Source: Tritrichomonas musculus
Lineage: Eukaryota > Parabasalia > Tritrichomonadida > Tritrichomonadidae
NCBI GenBank assembly: GCA_039105265.1
Contig: JAPFFF010000069.1
Span: 62,001 to 126,000, forward strand
DNA: 64,000 nt
Direction: 5' to 3'
The notes beneath the pieces were generated by a model that saw only the letters and a list, made by a program, of their open reading frames with translations, was not told the DNA's origin and did no database searches. The position numbers and the translations under genes are program-made. Positions 51,891-63,357 of this stretch are shown one piece after another; the stretch's first letter is position 1, and each line of letters opens with the position of its first letter.

Positions 51891-52094
51891 TAAACGGATT
51901 CTGAAAAGTTCCATAATTGATTACCTTTGATTCTAGAAGAAATTCAAATTTAGATATTTAGATAAAAGATATTTATACTCAAAAAACTTTAAAATCTTTT
52001 TTTTCATCTCTAAAAAGTATGTTATTAATGATATTCGTCTTCGTTGAGAATCATTGAAATAAAAATAATCTAAATGTTTTCAAAAGGTGGCTTA

Positions 52095-52332
52095 TTTTTC
52101 TGATATCTAGCTCCGAATCCTGCAAAAAAACATTTTGTAATTCATGCAAAAGGAAAAGTAAAAAACAACAAACCGCTTTATCTTGAAAGAAAAAGAGTCA
52201 GTTTTTTTATCCAACTCGAAGTACAAAGCATTCCAGTTCAAAAGTTCGTATGCAGCAATTGAAAATGAGAATATGTTGGAACATGCTCCTCGTTGCAATT
52301 GCAATGACATTTTGGAAATTATTCAAATATAA
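52095..52332 (+). pseudogene. unrecognised coding fragment with one frameshift
   Basis: Frame one PNPAKKHFVIHAKGKVKNNK, PLYLERKRVSFFIQLE; after a shift near 52215, KYKAFQFKSSYAAIENENML, EHAPRCNCNDILEIIQI, stop. Amino-acid texture is protein-like but no family is recognised and there is no start. Confidence 0.3.
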
Positions 52333-52544
52333 AAATTTTGTAAGTCATACTATGTGTTTATTGATGCGTTATATCAATATAAATAATGAAATTTCATTAA
52401 AAAAAATATTTTTTTAAAAAGGTCTTACAACTTACCCTTCGGACGTAATTGGAATTTTAAAAAATTCAATGAAAAGACGAATTAAAATGTAAAAATTGCC
52501 GAAATGAAACGTTATTACAGAATTTATATAAAAATAAAAAAAAA

Positions 52545-52615
52545 TCCAAGAGGTTTAGTTTCGAACTCAATACTTTAGTCTCAAATTTATTTAACCTCTA
52601 AGCTAGAGCTCTCAA
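52545..52615 (-). other. tRNA-derived segment (A-box and B-box)
   Basis: On the minus strand: TAGCTTAGAGGTTAAAT (A-box, TRGCNNAGNNGG) and, about 35 nt on, GAGTTCGAAACT (B-box, GGTTCGANNCC); AGAG/CTCT can pair as part of an acceptor. A T-run follows (plus strand A-run 52536-52543). Stems are imperfect, so a SINE head or tRNA pseudogene is more likely than a tRNA. Confidence 0.4.
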
Positions 52616-52964
52616 ATTTGAAAAGATAAAATATTTATATTTAAAGATAAATATCTTTTTTTTCAAAGTTAACTTTTTATTAACTTTTTCTAAAAAAGTC
52701 GTATACTAATTTTTTTCACGTAGACGTAATCGTAAAACGTAATTGATTTTTTTTCTTGGTCTATTTTATTGAGTATTTTATCTCAATTTATTTTAATTAT
52801 TTTTGATAAGAGTTTTATAAAACTTTATAAAAATTTAAAATAGCGATAACTTTTTATATAATTTATTTTAATCATTAATTCTTTTGATATATTTTTATAT
52901 GCTTTTAAAACATTATGTATTATATAAAAATAGTTATTATTATTGAAAAAAATTTCATTTTTTA

Positions 52965-54365
52965 AACTGGAACAGGAAAATCAGTAGCACGATAGCTCAC
53001 AAAAAATTATTTTTTCAATGATATAAAATTTTTTGGTTTTCAAAAAGTGAAAATAATTGCTACTGAGATTCCGGTCGCCTCAAAAAGTTAAAATTCAATA
53101 AAAATTTTTACTCTTCAATTTTTCTTTGTAAAATTAATGGAATTTCTTTCAAAATTATTCCTTCATTTTTCAACTCTTCAAAAAGAGATTGAATTTCTTC
53201 ATCGCTAATGTCATATCTTAATCCTTTTTTAAGGTCTTTTTGTATGCAATGTCCGCGATTTTTGAGGCAAAGATAACATCGTCCAACAAATGATGAACAA
53301 AGTTTGTTTATTGTTTCAATTTCAATTGAATTCCAAGCAATCTTTATTGCCTCTATTAGTTCTTCTTTATTTGCTGGATGATAAAAAGATATCATGTTAT
53401 CCATTAGAGCCCACAACATTTCAATGACGTTCAGGTCAGGTGAATTCGGAGGCCAATTTGTTACCAAATCGCAAATGTTTGTAATGGACTCGATTGAGAC
53501 TTTTGCGGTGTGTGGCCTGGCTCCGTCTTGTTGGAAGGCGAATTCTCCATCAAAAAATGTTTGAGCATCTGTCAAATAAGAATTGTCAATGAGCATTTCA
53601 ACATATTTTACTGAATTTTCGGTGGATTCATAAATGTAAATATCAGGCTTATAATTCGAACTAATCATTCCCCATGCCATCACTGATGTGGCAAATTTTT
53701 CTCTTTGTATCACTGCTTTAGGATTATACTCATTACGTTTTCGCCAAACCCAACGTTTGTCTGAACCGAGCCCAAAGCGCGACTCATCGGAAAATCCTAT
53801 GGACGGTAAATTGTATCTGTGAATTAAAACTGTATAGCAAAAGTTTAATCTTTTAATTATCTGAATTTCGGTCAACAATGGTTCTTGAATAGGAGGAAGG
53901 AATTTATATCCACATTCTCCTCTAACTTCATTGATCGTTGTTCGACTTATATCTATGCTCATTGAATCTTTTATTTGATTGTGTAAATCATCTCCAGATG
54001 ATAAAGGATTTGAAAAGGTCTGTTCGACGATAAAAGATTTAACAGCTGGAGTTTTTTTTGATGGACGGCCTCTTTTGGATTGTTCTGGAGCAGATCCTGT
54101 AAGATTTAACGAATGTCGAACTTCACAAATTAAATTGGGGCCACAATGCATTATAGTTTGAATGTCTCTTGATTTGATATCAAGCTTTATCAATTCTGCA
54201 ATTTGTTGATTTCGACTAAGACCTGAATTAAATATATAAGCGATGTCTTGATAATTCATATTTATAAGTAAAATTTTATAAAATTGAATTGATTCAAATA
54301 AACGGCTCTAAAAATTTTAACTTTTTGAATAAAAGTGAAGTGCTACTGAATTTCCTGTTCCAGTT
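52965..54365 (-). mobile_element. apparently complete Tc1/mariner transposon
   Basis: 26-bp terminal inverted repeats with one mismatch (both start AACTGGAACAGGAAA), TA duplication at 52963-52964 and 54366-54367, length 1401 bp, one uninterrupted transposase gene. Inserted in TIR element copy B. Everything needed for mobility seems present. Confidence 0.9.
53108..54259 (-). CDS. Tc1/mariner DD34E transposase
   Basis: 383 codons from ATG, no interruptions. N-terminal paired helix-turn-helix region (1-130) with an AT-hook-like KRGRPSKK at 62-69, then the catalytic triad: D158 in GFSDESRFGLGSDKRWVWRK, D245 in FQQDGARPHTA, E280 in WPPNSPDLNVIEMLWALM. The spacing of 34 residues between D245 and E280 defines DD34E, the Tc1 type. 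The enzyme cuts at its terminal repeats and inserts at TA. The C-terminus RYDISDEEIQSLFEEL is helical. Probably functional by sequence. Confidence 0.93.
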   Translation of the reverse strand: MNYQDIAYIFNSGLSRNQQIAELIKLDIKSRDIQTIMHCGPNLICEVRHSLNLTGSAPEQSKRGRPSKKTPAVKSFIVEQTFSNPLSSGDDLHNQIKDSMSIDISRTTINEVRGECGYKFLPPIQEPLLTEIQIIKRLNFCYTVLIHRYNLPSIGFSDESRFGLGSDKRWVWRKRNEYNPKAVIQREKFATSVMAWGMISSNYKPDIYIYESTENSVKYVEMLIDNSYLTDAQTFFDGEFAFQQDGARPHTAKVSIESITNICDLVTNWPPNSPDLNVIEMLWALMDNMISFYHPANKEELIEAIKIAWNSIEIETINKLCSSFVGRCYLCLKNRGHCIQKDLKKGLRYDISDEEIQSLFEELKNEGIILKEIPLILQRKIEE

Positions 54366-54444
54366 TAACTAAAAATGCAGAAAAAGTGAATTTGTTGAAT
54401 TATTAAATGATGATTTTAAAAAAATTGGACGTTACAGGAGCCAA

Positions 54445-54621
54445 ATGAAAAATACAATTTTATTTATATGCATTTACTTTCTAATATATTTGAATTTCAA
54501 TCTAAATCAAATGTCAGTTTTTTCTAAAAATGCAGATTTTGTTGATTGGTTTCATAAATCTAATATTTCAGTTACTGAAGGATTTCGCCAAAAAGTAAAA
54601 TATTATTTGTATAACACATAG
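54445..54621 (+). CDS. small ORF of TIR element copy B
   Basis: 58 codons from ATG (MKNTILFICIYFLIYLNF, then NQMSVFSKNADFVDWFHKSN and VTEGFRQKVKYYLYNT). Counterpart of 49073-49258 with a three-codon deletion. See that entry for interpretation. Confidence 0.35.
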   Translation: MKNTILFICIYFLIYLNFNLNQMSVFSKNADFVDWFHKSNISVTEGFRQKVKYYLYNT

Positions 54622-54859
54622 TATACCCATTCAAATGACATCTATATTTTTTAAATGATACAAATATATAAGGAATCGATATATATTGAATTTTAATTAA
54701 AGTCTTTATTTCAACCATTACATTTTATAATATTTGATATTAAATATATAAATTATATATTATATTTATTAAATAAATTATTTATTAAGATAAATATAAA
54801 TTCATTTAAATTTATTTTTTATTCAATTTAGTTGTACTACCTTTTTTTTTTAATCACTT

Positions 54860-55570
54860 TTTTCATTTGTTTAAAAAAGCTGGAAATGAGAGTTGAAATT
54901 GAATTTTCATACACGTTCCAATGAACTTTATATTCTATATAGCAAAGCAAGCATGTTTGTTCTTCATAACTAGCCAAAAACTTTAATTGTAATAATATAT
55001 TTCATTAGGAGAGTTTATAGAAATTATTGTTATATTTGTTTAAAGCATCATATATAATATTCTTTTTTAACGTCGCTAAATATAAACTCAGAGAAATAAT
55101 ATATCATACTAAATATAAACAAACTAATTATAATAAAAAATAAAAATTACTATTATAAAGTTTTAGAAATTAGCATTATACTTTATAGTCAATGTTTAAT
55201 GCTTTAAAAAAGCCTCTTTTTTTAAGATATTGAACAGAAACTTATTTGATAAATAAATATCATTTTGAAAATTGAATGTCGGTTGCAAAATTCAAAGATT
55301 TTTAATAAAAGAATTGAATTTTTTTTCTATAGAAACTTCTAAACTGAAACCTGAAAAATTGAATATCGTTAACTCAAGTTATATTTAAATTCAAAATACA
55401 TCAGTAACAATATAATTTCAAGAAATAATAATTAATAATATAATTATTATTATAAATATAGTTTCTTTAAATATTATTAAATTATAAAATAATTAAATTT
55501 TAGCAAAGAAAAATATAAATTTATTTTTTTAGTTAAATGAAAAAAAAAAGTTTGAAAAAAAAATTGTGGC
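54860..55570. other. AT-rich upstream region of the protease gene
   Basis: No gene. Only the initiator at its 3' end is recognised. Confidence 0.6.
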
Positions 55571-55574
55571 CATA

Positions 55575-55580
55575 TCATTA
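55575..55580 (+). promoter_or_regulatory. initiator (TCATTA) of the protease gene
   Basis: Exact Inr match ending 3 nt before the ATG at 55584. Because transcription would begin at its A, the longer frame from GTG 55566 cannot be the start; the ATG at 55584 is. Confidence 0.75.
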
Positions 55581-55583
55581 AAA

Positions 55584-56531
55584 ATGTTTGCACTCTTAGC
55601 ATCATTGGCCTCATGTGCCTACTATCTTCAACATGAAGAGAAGTCTTTCCTTTCATGGATGAGATCCACTAACCAATTTTTCACTGGCGATGAATATCAA
55701 ACTCGTTTTGGTATCTTCCTTGCCAACTCCCGCCTTGTTAAGGAACACAATGCTGCCAACAAGAAATTCACAGTTGCTCTTAACAAATTTGCCGCTTACA
55801 CACCAGCTGAATATTCAGCCCTCCTTGGTTTCCGTATGGATCTTAAGAAACGTGTTGCCGTTAAATCATCAAAGAAAGCTAATGCCGACTCTGTTGACTG
55901 GCGTGACAAAGGTGTTGTCAATGGAATCAAAGATCAAGCCCAATGCGGATCATGCTGGGCCTTCTCAGCCGTTCAAGCCGCTGAATCAGCCAATGCTATC
56001 GCAACAGGAACACTCCAAAGCTATTCTGAACAAAACCTTGTCGACTGCGTTACTGATTGCTTTGGCTGCAATGGTGGTCTCATGACATCTGCTTATGACT
56101 ATGTCATCAATTCCCAAAACGGACAATGGTGCCTTGAAAACGATTATGTTTACAAAGCTGTTGACGGAACTTGCAAGTACTCCGAATACAACCATGTCGG
56201 ATCACTCTCCAAATATGTTAATGTTGTTGAAGGTGATGAAGATGATCTTGCTGCTAAGGTTGAACAATATGGCCCAGTTGCTGTTGCTATCGATGCTTCA
56301 AACTGGTCATTCCAACTTTACTATGGTGGAATTTATGATGAACCATCTTGCTCTTCAACCAACCTCGATCATGGTGTTGGCTGCGTCGGATATGGATCAG
56401 AAAATGGCACAAAATACTGGATCGTCCGTAACTCATGGGGAACATCATGGGGAGAAAAAGGTTACATGAAAATGCTCTGGAAAGACAACCAATGCGGAAT
56501 TGCTTCAATGGCTTCCCTCCCATATGCTTAA
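55584..56531 (+). CDS. papain-family (C1A, cathepsin L-like) cysteine protease
   Basis: 315 residues from the ATG. Signal-like start MFALLASLASCA (1-12). Prodomain to about 100 with WMRSTNQFFTGDEYQTRFGI and NSRLVKEHNAANKKF, the ERFNIN-type helix of trichomonad CPs. Mature enzyme from about A101 (DSVDWRDKG). Catalytic Q118, C124 (QCGSCWAF), H263 (NLDHGVGCVGYG) and N293 (VRNSWGTSWG) are all present, plus the GCNGGLM motif (161-167) and paired cysteines. So it is a complete zymogen, secreted or lysosomal, degrading host or ingested protein. Codon use is strongly C-biased at third positions compared with other genes here, as in highly expressed trichomonad genes. The stop overlaps TAAA (trichomonad polyadenylation signal). 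Confidence 0.95.
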   Translation: MFALLASLASCAYYLQHEEKSFLSWMRSTNQFFTGDEYQTRFGIFLANSRLVKEHNAANKKFTVALNKFAAYTPAEYSALLGFRMDLKKRVAVKSSKKANADSVDWRDKGVVNGIKDQAQCGSCWAFSAVQAAESANAIATGTLQSYSEQNLVDCVTDCFGCNGGLMTSAYDYVINSQNGQWCLENDYVYKAVDGTCKYSEYNHVGSLSKYVNVVEGDEDDLAAKVEQYGPVAVAIDASNWSFQLYYGGIYDEPSCSSTNLDHGVGCVGYGSENGTKYWIVRNSWGTSWGEKGYMKMLWKDNQCGIASMASLPYA

Positions 56532-56539
56532 ATAAATTA

Positions 56540-59500
56540 ACAGCCATTATACTAATTTTATAATTATTTTTATATAAGAAAATTTTTTCATTCTTTCTGT
56601 CGTTGCAGATTTCAAATTGAAATGATGGCATTGTAGTGTATTAATCCAACCAGCTGGTAGACTCCAAAAAGGACAAAATCAGCAGGCCATTTATCTATTC
56701 AAAATTGATCAATAGAATTTGTTAAAAAATCAATAAACGTATAACCATTTATCTTTTGAAAATCATTTTTTTTATACCGTATATTTAAAAACCTCATACT
56801 ACTCTCAATATAACTTCATACTAAATCCAAATGGGAACGGCCCTCACAATTTTTTTCTGATTTAAAAATAAGCTTATCTTAAAAAGTATTTTATATAATA
56901 AAATATTTTAAGTTAAAATAATTCAAACATATTATATATAAATTAAATATATTAATTAAAATATTATTAAAGTTATATATTTTAGAGGAAAAAAAAAGGA
57001 GCACTACTTTGGCGGTTATTGAAAATCGTCGTTTCGACTTCATATTGAAATATTATATAGTATATTGGTTTTTAAGCAAGTTTTATATAGACCAAAAAAA
57101 AATCTATCGTAGGGGAAAAACATTATTCATGTTTTAAAAATTTAAGTTATCAAAAAGTTTAACTTTTCAGAACTAACGTACAAATTTTAATTCTAAACGT
57201 TTTTACATGTTTGATAGAAGTGGTGTAAATACACAGAAATAAATCGATTTATCGACAAATGAAAGAAAAATATCAAAATATAAAAATAATTCAAAAAGTT
57301 GACAAATTGAACGATAATTTATTTTCACTACTCAATTTTTTTTATTTTATTCATTTTTTATTCTGAATTTACTTATGTATTTAGTTATTTTGGAAATGAA
57401 ATTTCATTATATTAAAGATAATAGTCTATTTTATTATTAAAATTTAATAATAAAATATCATAGAACCTCTAAACATCATTAAAATACATAAATATCATAA
57501 TTAATTGATTTTTTCTGCAGATAAATAATTATATTTGCTTGGTATGATTATATATAACAATTATTTGTTATTATTTTTCCGAAAACTTTGATTTTTAATA
57601 AACATAAATATTCATGAAATTATTATCTTTTCAACTCCAAAATGAAAATACTATATTTAATATGCTTTAATAAATAAATATATATTAAAAAAATTATATT
57701 TTGTAATAAAAATTCCGTATCAACAAAACATTAATTATAATATAATAGAATTATTAACACCAATCGTGGTACAAAATAAAATATCAATGTAAATAAACAC
57801 TCAACAGAAAAGAATATTCCCCAGGATTTCAAAAATAAAAAATGTGATTTGGAAATTTATAAGTCTACTATAAATTTTATTTAAAAGATATAATGTCATT
57901 TTATCATTTAGCACTAAAATAAAATATCAAAACTTTTAATTTACAAGTCCTTTGGATGATCAAAAAAAAACATCATTAGGACTTTATTTCATCACACTTG
58001 AAATAATTTTGTAATGTATCATTATGGATTATATTATCTAATATAAATAATCAATATATTTAAAAAATATTGTTTTTTCTTGTTTTTATAATAAGATATA
58101 AATGTTTTTTTAAGGCTTCTTAACGTACGAAAAACGGTTACCCGTGCTCCTTTGGAAAAAATAAAATTTTATTTTTTAAGATTTTAACATATGATGAAAA
58201 TTTTATATCATTTATAATTTTAATCATTTATTAGCATCAAACCATATATTAAAAATTCAAAATAAATGAATGCAGAGTTATTTCAAAAATCATGATTTTA
58301 TTATTTAAATTTGAATTTGAATGATCATACAAATATTTTTGAGAAAAAAAACTTTTCAAAAGAAAAGAAGAAAAGGATATGAATCTATTTAAAAGAAAAG
58401 AGTTATTAAGTCATATTAATAATTAAATAGAATACTTTAATATATATCTATTATATATAAAAATATTCTATTATGTGCTATATATCTGAAGATAAATATA
58501 TATTTTAAATATGAAATATTGTTTGAACAGTATTATTCAATTTTATTTAATTATAATTATGTATATTTTAATTAATTTTCATATTTATTTTTTAATTTTA
58601 AGATATAACTTAATATATATATAATTATATTTATAAAAATGTTCCAAAATCAGTTTTTTAAAAAATTAAAAAAGATAAAAGTATTTTCGCAGAGAGCCTC
58701 TCAATTTGCGAAGATGATTTGAATTGATACAACCGAATAAGCTTTCAAATGAGAAACTTTTTCTTAAGATTTTTATATCTCAAAACCCCTACATTCGATT
58801 ATGTTTTTACCAAATAAATTTTATTAAATATTAAATAGTATTCTTATTAATATAAGTTATATTGAAGAATTCGATTTTCCATAACCGCCGATTTCGGATC
58901 CCCTTTCTAAATCCATTCAATTATTGAAATTTATTATAGTTTAATACAAATATTTCAATTGTAAAGAATTTTTGAGAAACTACTGTGAAGTTTATTCATT
59001 GAAAATTTTTAATTTTAAGGGTGTAGTATGAACACTAATATCTGGATAAATAAGTAGTATATAACTATTATATTATATAATCAATGATTGTGATTTTTTT
59101 AAACATAAAATATTATGTTATTAAATAAAAAACAATTTTTTATTATTGTATATTTATAAAATATTAATTGAATTAATAATTGTTTTTTTGAATAAATAAA
59201 AAAGGAATTATTTGAAAAAAAAATTGAATTATTCATTTTTCAAATGAGAATATCTCATTAAAAATTAAATATAGAATTGTTTAAATATCCATATATCCAG
59301 ATGTTATTTCAATAAAATAAAAATAGATTGTAAAAGAATCAAAATTATAATTTTCTGGAAAATGAAGATATTATAAGCAAGATGTGATCATGCAATATTT
59401 TATTTATTTATATGAAAAAATATTATAAAATCAAATTTTTAATATAAGTATTCATATAAAAGTTATCTATTATAAATACATGTTTTTTTAAAGCGCTTTG

Positions 59501-60040
59501 TTATTTTGTTACAAATGAATTAAAATTGATTAATAAAAAACTTTTTTTAAAATAGAATAAAAAAAAAAAATCTCTCTGTCAGATTAAACTTCTTTGTGAG
59601 TAAAAAGAATAATGCTGCTTTATAATTTCATTCATCAAAAATTGAATGACTACATAGATCTACAAATAGTCCGTTAATCAAGAAAAATTGAAAAACTATG
59701 TAGTCCTTCAATATGAACAATGAATCAATTATTCATTAAAAATTCGAATCTATGAATTTTAATAATTAACTTGACAGAGCCATTTTTGAGATTTTGGATA
59801 TATTTATAAAAAAATGATATCAAATTTTATTTCCTTATGATAAAAACTTCATCTGATTTTTTTATATGTATAAAACATTTCAAAGTGAATATGTGTATAG
59901 ATATTTTTTTAAAAAAGTTAATATTCATATGTTCAAAACTACGATTTCAAGTCTAAAATTTTGAAAGATCATTCAATTTTCTGAACATTCGTTTATTAAT
60001 AAAAATTTTTATTCTAAAAGCAAGAGACTGCAAAGCTGCT
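56540..60040. other. AT-rich, no gene seen
   Basis: 3.5 kb without a recognisable gene. GGAGCAC...GGCGGTTATTG (about 57000) and CGTACGAAAAACGGTTACCCGTGCTCC (in two parts near 58130-58155) may be ends of old elements; pairing is weak. Confidence 0.55.
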
Positions 60041-60049
60041 AAATATGAT

Positions 60050-60430
60050 GTTAGACAAGATTAAAATCAGGACAGTGAATAGGAATATGCCAATTTTTTC
60101 GCAAAACTGCTATGATTATATTAACGATGTATAAGTAGATAAGTATTATGAAGGAGCAAGAGTAATATTTCTAAAATTGCTGAAAAAGTATTCAAAAATA
60201 GCTGGAAAACCGTTGACTATTAGTTAATTGATTCGAAAATCATAATCAACGAATAGTGTAAAATCTGGCATGTAATGGAAGTCAAGTTGTTATATGCATC
60301 TATACAAATATGAACCACTGGTTTTTGTCCGTATTTTATTTTAAGTATTGTTTCAAATTTGTTGGAATAAAGCCATGTAAAATGAAATTGACCAATAATT
60401 ATTAATTTTGTATCGATCATAATTCAAAAA
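60050..60430 (-). pseudogene. possible Tc1/mariner relic
   Basis: The minus strand reads LRKNWHIPIHCPDFNLV around 60055-60115, reminiscent of WPPNSPDLNVIE at the third catalytic position. The adjoining minus frame 60220-60420 (KYGQKPVVHICIDAYNNLTS) is not recognised. Heavily decayed if real. Confidence 0.25.
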
Positions 60431-60677
60431 TATTGAAAAAATCTATTTAAAATTTTTGAAAGTTTTGTCATAATCAATTCAATTTTTAAAATCATAATTT
60501 CTTATTTATAAAATTATAAAATTATTATATATTATATTTATATATTTTAAAAAATTTTTTATATAATATAATTCGATAATTTTACTAAAAAATCACTTTT
60601 TAATGAGATAAACTCATTCATACTGCTCCCTTAACAAATGAAGTAAAAAAATATACGTTGATTTTCATTTTTATTAT

Positions 60678-61152
60678 ATGAATCAATTTAATTGGACAGA
60701 TGAAGAAAAAACTACTTTTTCCAGAGAACAAATCCAGATATGTGAAATGAAAAGGTAAGGACTGAAACAAGAATATATTGAAAATACTTTTGGTCTCACA
60801 CCTCAATCTATTTCAACTGCCATTTGTGCAACTCTCTCAGGAAATCGTTGGCTTCCTCATAGCGAATCAGGAGGAAATATACCTTACATTGGAGATGTTG
60901 ACACTATTATATTTAAGAAACAAATAGACGAATATGGTTTGAACCTCAGATAGACGAAAATAGATTAAAAATTTATGAGAAAAATTACAAAATTCATTAT
61001 AATAATGTAAAGCAGATTCCAAAAATCCATCTAAGTTCTTTTAATAATTTAAAAAGAAAAGAAATATCTAAAGGAAATGTTCTTTCAAATTTTCCAAGTC
61101 TAATGAGTCCTATTAGATTCACAAGAAATGCCTTTTTAAAATGTACAATTTG
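60678..61152 (+). pseudogene. transposase-like N-terminal fragment
   Basis: From ATG 60678: WTDEEKTTFSREQIQICEMK, a TAA at 60756-60758, then in phase GLKQEYIENTFGLTPQSIST and GNRWLPHSESGGNIPYIGDV up to a stop near 60952. A shifted frame continues ENRLKIYEKNYKIHYNNVKQ and NFPSLMSPIRFTRNAFLKCT, stop. The helix-turn-helix text resembles the N-terminal part of DDE-type transposases that are very abundant in Tritrichomonas. One stop and one shift. Confidence 0.4.
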
Positions 61153-61159
61153 ATTGATT

Positions 61160-62545
61160 AAAAATTTTAAATAAGAAATTGGTTTATATTAAAAAATTAT
61201 GAAAAAATCGTTTTAATTTTGGATTTTATTCAAATTTTGGTAATTTTAATACCTCTTTCATAAAAAAAAAAAAAAAAAAAAACAATAATATCATTGAAAA
61301 TACCAAAAGAAGAGAAGCAGTCGAAAAGCAAATAAAAGTAAATCATAATAGTTTTCGTTAAGCTACATTACGAGAAACTTAATTTTTATAGCAAATAGAT
61401 CTGATAATATTGCAAGTTACCTAAATCGAAAATATATTGTTACTAGATCATCAAAAAATTAATAATAATATTTTTTAGATAAAGATAATGTATTATTTCT
61501 TTTAAATTTTTGGAGATATGCTTAATTTTCTTTGTTATAAAGATCATTCAATTTCATTCAAATCTAGTATGAAGTTATTTGAGAGCAATATTAGGTTTTT
61601 CAAGGTACGGTATTACAGTGGTGTTTCAAAATTGAAAAATGTTTTTTAACTAAAAAAAATCCACTTTTTGAATTTAATCTTTCTGAAAATATCTAAACTT
61701 TTTCAAAAAAAATCAAAAAAAAAAAATTATAATTTTGAGAAGTTTTATTTCAAAAAGTAGATTTTTTATTTTCAAACCTTTATTGAATAACACGATAACT
61801 TTTTGAATGCTTGAATAGAAATTTTATTTTATTTTTGAATTGTTATTTGGATTGCTATTTTTAAAAAGTCGATTTTTTATTTTCGCAACGTTTTTGAATT
61901 ATGAAACACTACTGTAAAGCATTCATATATATAGCAAGCTCGAGGTAATACAGACTTTTATCGGTGATGAGTTCTACATGATCATAATCTCAATTCACTG
62001 TACATTAATTTGAATATCATATTAGCAAAAAAACTTATTTTTTATATCAGAATTTTTTTCTTTTTAAGTGATTTGTAGCCAAAAGTATGTCTATTAAGCC
62101 CAGAAAATAATCATGTAGCTAATTTTTTTATTTGTTTTTGTTTCTGGCAGATATCAAATTGAAATGAAATACTAATACACACATGGGTGACCTTGCTCGC
62201 AGTAATCAAATAAATTATTTTCATATGAATTGTTCAATTTAACTCTATAGGAATACTTTTGGATAGTTTTCTTTTTTTCATTTATTATTCATAATTATAT
62301 ACCAAATATTATCATAATTCTATTTTAATAAACATTTATATATAAATATAATGAAAAATGTTTATTTTTTGTAAAAAAATTGATTTTGAATGTTTATTTG
62401 ATGTAAAAGGTGCCGAATTTGGACTTTACAAAAAACGGTTATTGTAAAAGGTGCCGATTTTGTCCAAAAAAAAGTCTACCAACCAGCTTGTCTATTTTTT
62501 CCTTCCCCATCAATATAATTATAAATCAAATGATCATTGGTTATT
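61160..62545. other. AT-rich, mostly empty
   Basis: An A-run at 61262-61281 and a short coding-like piece (KRREAVEKQIKVNHNSFR, about 61300) are the only marks. AAAGGTGCCGA(A/T)TTTG occurs twice at about 62406 and 62446. Confidence 0.5.
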
Positions 62546-62553
62546 TTTTTTAA

Positions 62554-62799
62554 GGTACAAATCCTGTACGTTTAGTAACCGCAATTTTTTTTGACATTCT
62601 CATTCTCAAAGAATAAAATGACATGTTAAATAAAAAACGATTATTTTCATCCATTTCATATAACATGTCATAATGCTTATTTAAATTGTAAAATAAGTGT
62701 CAAAAACAAACCTAGTCAATTTAAACTTTTTCAGAGACATGCAACTATTCAAATAATAAACGTTCTCATATTCAAAAAATAACGTACTGGATTTGTACC
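62554..62799. mobile_element. 246-bp TTAA-type MITE
   Basis: Ends GGTACAAATCC(T/A)GTACGTT in inverted orientation (one mismatch), flanked by TTAA (62550-62553 and 62800-62803). No ORF. Same target type as the 22.3-25.1 kb element but different terminal sequence. Confidence 0.8.
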
Positions 62800-63046
62800 T
62801 TAATTTTCAATTTATATATATATATATATATATATTAATTATTGAGAGGTATTCATGTAGGGAATTCGTCGATTAAAATTGAAATCTAAAAATAATTTTC
62901 TCATTACCTAACAGTTAATGCCATTTTTTTATTTTATTTTCATTTATAATAGAATCTTAATATATTAATAATATAAAATAATATTCTACCTAATATAAAT
63001 ATAAAGTTATACTTATTTATAAGATAACTGTCCTTATAACTTTTTG

Positions 63047-63204
63047 TGCATTACATTCAATTATTTTGTTATAAATATATTTTAGAATATTTTAAAGATA
63101 AAAAGGAAATTGTTGAAGAGGAGGATGCCGAAGAAGAAGAAGAAGATAGATATGAATTATTTGACGAATATGATGAATACATATATAGATTTGAATTGAT
63201 TTAA
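63047..63204 (+). pseudogene. acidic C-terminal coding fragment
   Basis: Open frame without a start ending EIVEEEDAEEEEEDRYELFD, EYDEYIYRFELI, stop. Acidic tails like this are common at protein C-termini; no family can be named. Confidence 0.3.
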
Positions 63205-63357
63205 ATCAACGTGTTTTTGATCCATTCAATTATTTTTTCTAATTATCTAATAATATTTTGTAATAGTACCTTGATATAAAATAAACAAATAAATATTGAA
63301 ATGTTTTAGATGAATTTACAATTATTGGTATTATATTTTCTCTCAATAAATTCTTTA

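Larger units (their letters stand above)
52418..54844. mobile_element. TIR element, copy B, with nested mariner
   Basis: Ends AAAGGTCTTACAACT and AGTTGTACTACCTTT, flanked by TTTTTTTAA (52409-52417 and 54845-54853). Without the 1.4-kb Tc1/mariner insertion it is about 1.02 kb; the 52440-52740 part is extra relative to copy A and includes the tRNA-like segment. Opposite orientation to copy A, so the DUF3447-BspA gene sits between two inverted copies. Confidence 0.7.

Noticed and set aside
53979-54161. Plus-strand ORF inside the mariner
   Set aside because: Shadow of the transposase gene.
55690-56469. Long alternative frames within the protease gene
   Set aside because: Explained by its strong third-position C bias; only the papain frame has motifs.
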